A DNA stretch of 64,000 nt from Baylisascaris procyonis (lineage: Eukaryota; Nematoda; Chromadorea; Rhabditida; Ascarididae). The stretch is taken from positions 5,940,501-6,004,500 of the forward strand of contig JAZARR010000082.1 in the NCBI GenBank assembly GCA_037389465.1, written 5' to 3'. The position numbers and the translations under genes were made by a program. The notes under the pieces are model-generated. The model did not search any database. It saw nothing but the letters and a program-made list of their open reading frames with translations, and had not been told where the DNA came from. Of this stretch, positions 12,081 through 24,000 are shown one piece after another (positions within the stretch are counted from its first letter, which is position 1; every line of letters begins with the position of its first letter).

Positions 12081-15000
12081 TCACTCAATTACCAAAAGTT
12101 CAACGTACTTTACTCCGGATAAATAGAGTGCATTTATAGGTTGTTCACGATGAATGATGTTCATAGTATGGTGAAGGTGACCGGATGATAGCTTGTTCAT
12201 GACAAATGCCTCTTTCGTGGATTTCAAAAGATTTGTGCGTTCGATATCAGTGCGAAACTCAGCGTGGTACCTTTAAAAGAAACTTTGATTTCATAATCGA
12301 ACAAACCGAACAAGTTGATTTCATGAAAACCTGCACCTAAGTCTTTCCTTAAAAACGGATGGAACCATCATAAAAAAATACATTTTTCGCTAATATTTTC
12401 TTTTATTGATCACTCGATTTGCATGCAATGCTCATTTTCCACTCCTGTATGAATATTATGCTTACGCAAAATTTGTGGCACTTTACTATTTTTCTACAAA
12501 AAAAGTGAACATTTATGAAAAATTCATATTTGACATATAATTTAAAGCAATAATTTTATTTTAGTATGGAAATCTCATTAATACAGCATAAAACTTCCGT
12601 TCAGCATTTATATGCATATGAATAATGTAATAAGAAAAGTATCTAAAGCGACAATACTTACGGATAGGTATAATAGTCCTCTTCATCGTTATCGATTTCG
12701 ATGAAATGTTGTTGTCTAGGAGGAGGATTGCGGACCTCTGGCATTCGCTTATCCGAATTTGCGATTGCATCGCCATCTAGTTCTTCGAGTGATTTCACCT
12801 AAGCAAAATTTTTTTCTAACTTTTCAGCTAATGACCATAGCCCTTTTTCCTCCTCCAGAAAAGTAGATGAATGCAATTGTTCAGTTTATCCGAACATTCT
12901 TATAACAAGGAGCAGTTGAATGCGCCACTGTCTTCTTTATATATAACCAGTTATCGATGAGATTATAATTTTTTATTCTTCAGTAATTTTCAAATATGTT
13001 GGAAAGTTGGCACCATAAAGACCGTTGGCGTAACTAACATTTATGATTCGTTAAAAATTTCATTTAAATAACTTGAGATTTATTGCTCTTTTAAATCCAA
13101 TTCTGCTATATATTTATCACTCCAATCCTTGAGATTAAAAATGCATGAACTGGCAACATAAAATTGACATGAAAGTCAAACCACTAGTCACCTGACTCCT
13201 GACATACTCCACATAGACTCGACGTTGCGTAACGGGATTATCCTTGCAATTCAATGATCGGAGGCACTTCATAAGAATGAGGGACTTCAAGGCGGCACAT
13301 GTAACAATCCTGAAACATCGAAGAAATCGGTAGATAGAAACAGATGATCATTTCTATCACCTCAGCAGTCACAATAGAATAAATAATTTCATAAAGCTGT
13401 GAAGGCTTTCAAATGCAAAACGCGTATATTGAGAAATTGCCGAAAATTTAGAGTTAATGCGTGAGAAATTGTAATGATTTTTTAAAAGAGTTCCATACAT
13501 CCAACAGTTATAGCATCGCAAAGTTTATAAATTCATATATATATATTTTTTTTTTCGAATTAAAGTTGATAAAATAAAAGCTAACTTGTTAGATGCGAGA
13601 TTCAGCAATTCGATTGAAGGTAAGTGAAACAATCCGACATCTTTTAAAAAGTTATTAGCCAGATTAAGCCGCTTCAAATTCTGCAGCGTTCTTCGTCTTA
13701 CGCTTTTGATTTGGTTATGACTGAGATTGATCTCTTCCAAGTGAGGCAAATCGAAAATGCTCCCATCAAATCTAAAAAAATGCGAAGATTTCATAGAAAA
13801 TTTACAACCAAATTTTTAACTGAAGAAAATAAGAATAATGAGCATGAAAAATATTCCATAAATTCTTCAAATATAAATAATTTAAAATCAAATGGTCTTT
13901 GTGGTCGGCCAAATTATCGCTTAACAATTATGTTTAAAGTTAGCAGTCACAAACCTTGTGATGGCATTGCTTGAAAGATCCAGTACCTTCAAAGATTGCA
14001 ATAAGTGAAGTCCTAGCTTTGCGAGTATTCCATTCGTAATACCATTGCAACGAAGAATAAGCACTTCCAAATTCGGCATCACCTCAGTAACAATTTATAG
14101 CTTATTACAGGAATTTTTATCAAGAAAGTTGGAAGTTTACTTGGGGCAGAAAAAAGATAATTGGAGAGATAACGAAATTTGGATTCATTTTGCATACTAA
14201 TAGTGAAAAGAATATACCTGGTCATTTCTGATAGGCTCATTTGTAACTGCGATGATTGTATTTTCACTGAGATCAAGCGTATGCAAATTTTCGAGACGAA
14301 TCAAATCGTAGAAATACTTTAGACGATTCTTTGATAAGTTGATCTCTTTGATATGTTCCATCCTGAAAAATTTTAGTCGGCAGAATTTCATATATGAAAA
14401 TGTTGAACTTAGAATTTCAGCAACGTTTGTCAAAACGCAATTTTTCTGGGCTATTTGCAGCATCCTTCAGCTTAATCTATGGCATGCTTTTCCTCGATGT
14501 ACGAGTTTTTCGCGATTTTCAGAGAAATTCCAAAAATTGTTTGTGGATATCAAAATAGCTATAAAAATTAACTTAAATTATTGACAGCAATTTGAAACTC
14601 TGCGTAAAAAATTGAAATTTTTTTCGAGAATTTAGAGCAAAGCATTTCTTTGTGCATCATTTATTCCGTGCATCATATTTAATAAATTTTCTCTTATCGA
14701 AATAATGACTACCTGTAGAAATTTTATGGACAGATACAATAGGGTAGTTAGTTTAATACTCTCTGATAGTTCAGCTACAATAATTTGATTATTCGAAATC
14801 AAAAATTACTTATATATTAAGTACTGAATGATTGTACTATTGAATTGTAGGAAAACCTGGACAGTATGGCATCATCATAAAGAACCGTTTCGAATCGTTG
14901 ATTCGGGAATGCAATCGTTTTAACAGCACTTAAATTCGGTATCCATCGATCCATAAATTCGGCTGTCAGCGCTTTACCTGCAATGAATATATCCACCGAG

Positions 15001-18000
15001 GTAGAAGGAAACTATCTCATCATAATCTCGCTATGGTAGGATCACTGGTCACCAGCTGCCTCAACATCATGCTACTAGCAATCCTCTTGAAAAGCACCAA
15101 AAACCAAATAAAATGTACAGTTACAATGTTGATTAGAGGAAGCCATGAAAAAGTAAAGTTTCAATAGCCAAGTTTTCATTCATGGATTTACAATGGTTTA
15201 ACTCGTTCCAGCTTTTTGCGATACAGATTTTAAAGTTGAAAATTTGGAGGGATTAATGCAAAAAATTGAGGAAATAGCACCTGGCGTTTTAGTGGCAGCT
15301 AATCGCTCCTCATTAGGAATTTGTTCCAAATCGAGGAATTGTAGTGATGGGCAATTCAGAAGCACTTTCTGTTTATACCCATTAATATCCTTCAAACTAT
15401 TTTCGGAAAAATCCAAGAACTGGAGATTCGGAAAATTCTGAAAATTTAGGTATTCATGTTGGACGGTATTAAGAGATTCAGTGCTCGAAAGGGTAATATC
15501 GACTGTCAGAGTGATTTTCTAACGAATTGTAAAGTCGTTAGGCATAATGCTTATTACAGAAAAAAAATGCATATGCGGGGTTAAATAAAGTTATAACAGA
15601 ACTTTGCACTAAGTTGCAAAAGAAGCTGAACTAGTGAGCTGCTGCTCACTATTACATATATGCAAAATACTTTCAAAGCTTTATCAGCTCCATGGTATCG
15701 AGTAGCCTTACCCGTAAGACAGCAAATCGAAATAATATGAAGTGGAAATCGCCCACAAAAGCCACTAAATGACAAGTATATCAGATATGCATATTAGCAA
15801 CAAGTAGGGATACGAATACCTGGTAATTTTATTGAATCGAAATAGTAATTTAGCTCTGCATCACTTTTCCTATGATGCGGCTCGAAAATGACATAAGAAT
15901 TTCCAGACATGCACGTTCTTGTGGCAGTAGTTGTTTGAAACCACTACTTTGCCACAGCTATTAGTTGTTCAGCGGGGTGACCATCAAATATCACAAATGA
16001 ATAAAAACCTCGACCTTCAAAAGTCAAGCTGAAAGTTTCACCACATAATTGGGCATTCTAACCACGCAAAGAGAAATTTTTATCGATCTTAATATTTGGA
16101 ATTTCTTGTGAAAATCGATTTATGAAGCACACCTTTAGAATAGCAATTTCACCTTTTTCCTTCAGCTGATTATTAGCGCAAAGTAATATTTCCAATAATT
16201 TCATATTTCCGATTCCCCTCAAAGAACGTATTCGATTCATCGAAATATCCAATTTTGTGACCAACTGCAACAAAAAAATCATTTATCTTAGAAGAATGTG
16301 AACGTATGGTCCAAATAAATATGAGATTGAATCATACCTTTCATCAAGACCGAAATTTCTTGTTTATAAATTCCTTTCATGAATGAAAGCTCCAATAAGC
16401 GTTTATAGTCACAATAATCTTTGTTGTAAACTACAATTTAATCTCATCTCACAATAAAGGCAGCAAAAGGCAGAATGAATTCTTAAAAGAATATAAAGTG
16501 GGAAAATACTGAGTTCCTTAGCGCAAATGAAATATTTAAATCTACGAAATGTGAAGAGACCATAAATACCGTAAATAAGAGAAGTAAACGACAAATTTAC
16601 AGATAAGTAATTTTTTTATATCTAGCGCTAGCATTTAATCACGAGATAAATCATATACCTGTAAATTTTCGCAAAAATTAACATTTATAATTGCGTTCGA
16701 ACGTAAACTGATCGTTGAGAGTGATTGCGGTAATAAGTCAATTTTAGCGATGGTATTTTCAGATGCATCCAGAGATATCAAACAATTAAGTGAGGCGATT
16801 TTCTTTAGAGAATTGAGTTTATTTCTTGATACGGAGAGATAATTCAAGTTGAGGAGATTCTCAATGCCATCCAATTTTGTCAGTTTGCACTCAGATAAAT
16901 CGAGCGTTGTAACTGATGCCTAGAAATATGTCAATATTCATGAAAAAATAATAATAGATTCCTAGTTTTTGTAGTGTATAGATCGAATAAGAATATAAGC
17001 AAACCATTCCTCTATGTTTGAAATTTGTAAAATTATAATGCATGAAGTATCTTCTCTATTTAGGCGAGTTGAGAGTTTATTAGCGATTTGAAATAATCTC
17101 ATAACAATAACTAGGTAATATTTGATAATAGCCTCACAAAACACATCGACAACCATTGAGGTTTGTATTGTATAAAGAGGAAATCTAAAAAAATTAGCGA
17201 ATCATCATAAAACCGGATGGTCACTAAACCGGAAATAATGAGACAAGTTTTCACATTAGCGCGCGCAATCGGCAAATTTTCAAATGAAATTTGAAAAGAT
17301 TTTCCAAAAATATTGGAATGTTCGCGCTGTAGTACTCAAAGAGCAAGGTTTCTAGGAATTTAGAAAGAGACCACTTTTCTTCGGGTTGTATCGAAATTTA
17401 CAAGGAGGGGATGCGAATATACGGCTTAAAACACTGTTTAGTAGGAGGGTAGCCAGATGAATCAATACACTTATCTCATCTCAAATTCGTTCTCACACTG
17501 GTCCACTCCTTTCAATCCCCCCCCCACCCCCTCCTACTGTCCCCACTGCGCAATATGGTACAATTGCTTCGTCAAGCTTTTTTATCCAACTGGACAACGA
17601 ACAACAAATGTACTTATTTTAGCGATTTGAAACGTCGTCTTCAGAGAGATATTACTCAAAGAAACGCATATCACTCATCTGTAAAAAAAACTGCCGAAAA
17701 AAAATTACTTGGAAATCGATAACATCAACAAATATCGGATTTGGCATATAAGCGAGGATCAGTGAGAGTGGATCACGTGTTGAAAGCACTTTCGAATTCG
17801 AAAAGTACGACTCCTTATTCCATCGATTTCGTAATGAATTTGCATCGAGTAAATCGCTCACTTTGCGTTCCCTTAAAAATATATTTCGCAAAGTCTCAAA
17901 TGAAAGTTATTCAATTTTTTTAACGACACACATTGAAGCTTTGTTCGAATTCATTAGTCTATTTTATGCAAATATGCATAAAATATGCAGAAAGCCAAAA

Positions 18001-21000
18001 CATCTACCAAATATTGCATTTATTGCAATTTTTGATCGCTGTCGATATTAGAGGATCGAATAAAAAGAAGTAAAATAAAAACAGTTCGCATGCGTAATTT
18101 TTTTTTTTAAATCTCAATATGATCACTTAAGAATATTCTTTTTAATATGTAAGTTTTTGCAGAGTTAAGGAAGAAAAAAAAGTTTTTCTTTAAATTTTCA
18201 TGAACAAATCTAGTAGCAATTGATCATGAATTCGATTATATGGATAGCGCTGAATCCATCAAGTAATTTATGCTTTATGTGCGGAAAACAATTGGAGTAT
18301 TTTTAATGCAACTTACTTTGGACTATCCATTTTTGCCTCATGCTCATTTTTCATATTGTGAGACGTATCGACGTATACTCGATTAGGCTTATTTTCGACC
18401 TGTAAATTACATTTATAACGTAAGCAGCGCTGCTAAATAAAATGATAGATATCAGGTGCAATGAAAGATGAAATAAACGTCCCTCATATAAATTTTCCTA
18501 GAGCTTTATGAACGATGCAAATCAATTTTTGTATGGAAGCTCATACTAAAAGTATCCTAGTCTTAAAAATAATACATTGTAGGGAAATTTTTACGGATAC
18601 TTGAACTTTGGCAAATAAATACTAGGGGATTCACGGTACAGTCGGCATTGATCAAACGTAAGTGAAGAAAAGGGAAAAAAATACACCCAAGATGGGCAAC
18701 TATTAACGTTTGCAAGCTAATGATTTCTTGAGTTGGAATTTGACGGAAATGATCACTTAGAAACGAATGAATTATTGGTGCAATTTCAATTTTCACGATT
18801 TCTTTAAAGTAAAATTTTATATGTGAAAAATAAAGAAAGACAGGAATCGTTTAGAAGAAAATTTAACCTTGAGATCTATATTCATATCCCGCAATCTGAC
18901 TAGCTGCAGTTCGAGCTTCTTCATGAATTGATCGAAGATCAACATATCGTTTGTACTCAACGTCGACGTATTCGCAACCTACATTAATTTTAGGACTTCT
19001 ATCAGTGGTAGTGTTGTTGACAGATGCAAGCATGATAACGATATACAAGATAGAGTCGCCGATTGCATACACGGCGGTTACTTGAGAATCACGAATGCAT
19101 TTAAGGAACGATTGATTCCTTTAAGGTTGAAATATTTCTTGTTTATTTAACTTGTTTCTTTGGATTATCAACTGTGCTGATTCATAATGTTGCCAAGAAG
19201 CATCTCCATCGAAAAAAATACTGCTCAGGAAATTCAGCAGTCGTTCTGAAGCCTATTGACTATTTTGCTGGTAATAAGTTAGCTGGAAATTATCTCAAAA
19301 TCATATACCTCGATAATACAAATGGCTGCAAGTTGCAAGTCTGCCCATAGAAGACAGCCATCTCCTTCATCAGGACTTATCGATTCTTGTGCTATCGGCT
19401 GATCAGTGTCGCCGACATCGTCGTTATCAATGGGTTTATTTGCAGCAACAGTTTTCTCATTTGGAATTGCGCGATAAAATTTCTTCGATAGTTTCTCACA
19501 AAATACAATTGGAACAATGTGAATATGTTTCTGCAAATTAAGATTTATTTAATCATTTAGCAATCTCTAATATTAGACAAGCGCAATTAGCAAAACTATG
19601 TTAATTGAAGAGGTTATACGGAAAAGAATACATGCGACGAATTCAGAAACTAAATAGGTATTCGTATAGATATGTAAAATTTTGCAAAATACATTTCTTC
19701 ATATTATTACCTCGTAGGCGTGCTCATGATGTGGTCAATGGTGATGGAATTCGACACTGTGTTATGTAGAGAAAACAGTAAAGCTATATTATGTAGTAAT
19801 AACTGTAGAAGCTATTGATACTGTTGTGTTGAGCTGTAGTTTCTTTTTCTGGAATCCATGAAGCCCATTTTCAAAATTGAGATTCACGCCTTCAAAAAAT
19901 GACTTATTCCGAATTGAACAAGCATGAAAAACATAGAAATCTTCCATCAAACGCGCATTAAAATGCTAAGGCATACTTGTAATGTAGCTGCAACATATCA
20001 ATATCTACTTTGCAGCAGACGAGCCTGAAAACACCTGGAAAGACAAATTTTCGCGTTAGGAGATCAACCTATTAGCCATATCTTGCAGCGCAATATCGTC
20101 GCTTATTCACGAGCTTTATTAAACTGCGATTTATTATTGGGTGGGCACGACCTTTTCGCCGGCTTCATTTTGTATAAGCGAGAGATCCTTGAAGATGCGA
20201 ATTGAATCAGTACGATAGTGAACATCATTGAAGCGGTCAATCAGCCTAATCGCATCCCTTGCACACCAAATCCGAGAGTTTTTATCACGATCGATCAAAA
20301 AAATTCGATCAATATCAGCAAATTCTAAAATGGAATGAAATATAACAACTTTTGTTTCACCCGTTAAGTTGAATCAACTGTTCCTTCCAGGATTTACGTA
20401 AATCAATCGCGTCAGTTTTATGGCTAACGGCATAATGTAGTCATAAGCTGAATAAAAAAGTTCGCAAAAAATAAGCGAGGAAAATGTGAAAGCAGGTTTT
20501 CTATTTTTTTGAAAAATACATGCATAAGAAAATACTCATATATATTCTTATAATGTTGTAAGTTTCTTTGAAGAATGCATTTTCTTAGGGCATATACTTT
20601 TACTACTTAAGATGCGTTCAAAATTTTGTGAAAAAGAATAGATAAACAAGGTGGTGGGAAACGTCGAAGACCGATGTTGCACATGTAATAATATGGTCCT
20701 CAAACACTGCCCACCTAAGTTGGTACTCAAGCGAAACAAACATGACAACAGGCAGTCGCTAACGTCAATAGGGCATATGAAAAGTTACTGGCATCACGAT
20801 ATGACAAGAAATTCTAGTATAAATCTTCTTCGAATCTTCTTATAAAGTAAATTATAAGCAAAAAAAAGGCTTCTTAATTTATCAATTTCCATCGTTACAA
20901 TTCAAAGGGTCTTGTTCATGATGACATAAGGAGGAGCAAGGAACACTGAGCAACCGAGAGAAACAAAGCCATACTTCAACCGTTCTTCCTCGCTGAATGA

Positions 21001-24000
21001 ATAAAACCTAAAGGGCGGTACTGTTAAATAGGAGTGCAAAAGTTTTAGATTGTAGTGCAAAATTGCACTCTAAGGCACATACTGCGCTTGCAGATGGCGT
21101 ATACCAGAGTGCTATTGTATCTTCCACACAGTAAGCAGCTAAAAATTTCGCGCTTCTTGCCATCTATCAGTAGTGTTTGCTGAAGTCTTATATCTGATCC
21201 GCTCAACCATCGTATTTGACCCCTATCTTGCAAAAAAATTGCGGTTTCTTCGGTTATTTCCTCGAGGCAATGCTTAGAGTCCTCAAGTCCAACGAGGTCT
21301 TTTCGAATAAACAATGATTTTGCAAGTCCTACTTATATGTTCAAAAAAAACCGCGTCTTAATGTACGTATTCTTTAACGGCGAACTGCAACTTTTGAACG
21401 TCGGTGATTTTGCCGATATAGAAGAATATAAGAATAAAGGATTCAAACCACTTTTATCCACGAATAATTTCGCCCATTTAACGATCATGTCGAATTGATT
21501 TGAGAGTGAAAACGACGCCATTAAAGCTTTTTCGATGAGTTTCTTCTCATTTTCTGATGCCGAACGTAAACCCATCGTTGAGGCGGATTCAAGTTGCACT
21601 GCGCAAAGCAGATATACTTCCAGCTCATTTATTATTCGTTCGGCTTTCGTCGCTTCTTCTATAAACGAGCAAAGTTAATTCCTTCATGAGCAGTGAATAT
21701 GCAAATTTACAAGGATAAGTGATAAAAAAGTGAATTTTTCTGGCGGAAACTGCCACGAAATTTGTTCCTATGGAACAAGATCATCGTTTATTAGATGAGA
21801 AAAAAATTATTTATTATAAATGGTATTCACTTCAGCGGGTGAAGTAGAGTAATATGCAACTAACTAGCTAAATGGGAGACAGATTTAAGATTACGCCGCA
21901 CATCGGAAGAGATCCCTCGTATTACATCTTTTCTTGCATCCTTTTTCATATTCGTATCTTTCAACATATTCAACGAAGCATCCACTTGCTCCAAACGATC
22001 AACGATTCGATTTCTGTTATTTTCGATTATAGCCAATTTCTTTAGGAATTGCGATCGCAACTTCAATTCATTGTTCAACACCTCCAAAAATTTTGTTTCA
22101 CCAATCGTCTGCAAACAAATTTTACACGTTATTAAGAAAAAATTCAAGAAATCTAACTTATTAACAGAATGTATAGGAGAGGACGTTATTTGGCGCAGTT
22201 GCTGGTGACCATGAAGGTGTTCAGGAGTTGAGATGCCCGATTTGCGGGTGCTTCAGGTTCGAGTATACCTGATATTTGAATTTGTTCGAAATTTGAAATT
22301 GTCGAAAACTTGGGATGGCCGACATTTGAGAGCACTAGGAATTCGGCGCCACCCGTGGTTTGAAGATCCGAGAGCTGAGGAATTTAGAGATTTTGAGGTG
22401 GCTGGAAAGTGGCGGTGTTCAACACGAGGAGAGCCCGAGATTTAAGGGCTGCTCTGAGTTTGGGTTGTTCGAGACCGGAGGGTGCTGGATTTGGAAGTGT
22501 TCGATGTGCGTAGATGCTCGAGATTTCGAAAAGTCGTAGATTTGCGAGTGTCGAAAATTCAAAGGTATCCGACACTGTGAGTGCCCTAGACTCTGAAGAA
22601 GCAGATGAGGTTTTTGGAGACCTGGGAACTCCCGGGGTCTGTAGGTTCAACGAGATATGGTAGTACCGGAGATTTGGAGTTGCTCGTGATCCTGGAATAT
22701 CTGAAATTCGGACTGCGAAAGATTTAGAGACATCCAGTGTTTTGAGGCACCGGAGGTCCGGTGGTCTCAGAGTTTTGCGTTGTCCAAAATTTCGAAGTGC
22801 ATGTGATTTGCGGCTGATACCAAAATGAAAGTTCCACAATGACTTCTAATCAACCAATTTCGGCCTTTGATCGGTTCCAAAATGATTAGGGCTAATGCAA
22901 AATAAAGACGGGATAAAAACGATCATGGAATTAAGTAGGGATTTTTATGGAATGAGAAAAAAATCGGAAGAAAGAAAAAAAGCAACAAAACTCTTACGGT
23001 ATAATTGCTAAGAAATTTCTCATTGATACGATCATCATCAAGTCGTTCAATGAAACGAAAATGATAAGCGATCCATACGATACAATGTTCATAACATAAT
23101 GATTCATTCAATATATAAATCTCATTCCATAATGATAAATCGCGTAATGCATCACAATTCACCAACGTGAAGAGACACTTCAATGGATTTTAGTATTGAA
23201 ATTGTTGAAATTTCAACTTACTCTCTGTCACTACTTTAGACTAGAGTTAAAATATTCTCAAACAACGAGAATTTAAATATTCTGACGACCTTTCATATTG
23301 AAAAAAAGTGCAATTTTCATTTCGATTCATTTCGATCATTCCTCATAGCGGGAAGAAAATTTTTGTGTGAAAAAAAAGAAGCAAAATCTCCTTCGATAGA
23401 CTAACGGTCGAAACTGATCAAAACTGGAGTGAAAAACTACATTGATTTTGACGCCTTCACTAACAAATCGAATGTCATTCATAGTTCATACAGATCAAGT
23501 GTTTTCTAGATTCATAGGATCGAATCGAAGGGGATTTGATCTATGTGTAGCTTTCGGAATTGCGAGAGCTTTCACCTCTTCTGAAATTATTCGTGATTTG
23601 TTGTAACTTTTGTTTTCAAACTACACATAAAAAAGGAAATTCAACGAAAGATGCTATTTGTTTCGACTTAACAAATTCTTCTATTATATGAGTATTGAAG
23701 CAATTGAATGTTGTATTCACCTTCAAATTCGTCACGTGATTATCAGATATATCGAGTGTGTGCAACTTCCTTGGCCATCGATATACACTCGTAAATGCTT
23801 CAATAACTAATTTAGTAATATTCCAGGTAACAGCGTGATTGGTTCAATAGCACATATAGAGTTATCAGATTATGAAGGAGCAAGGGGAAAGCTGGAGTGG
23901 GAAAGGCTGGATGGGAAGCGGCAAGACTGAAAAAAAAATATTGGCCATGATTATCCAGGCCGAGAAAAAATTTTACTGGAATGCTAAAGAATTTTGCAGC

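Noticed and set aside
22384..22839. 151-codon minus-strand open frame
   Set aside because: It lies wholly in the degenerate 17-bp repeat block and inside an LRRC9-like intron; the open frame follows from stop-poor repeat sequence.
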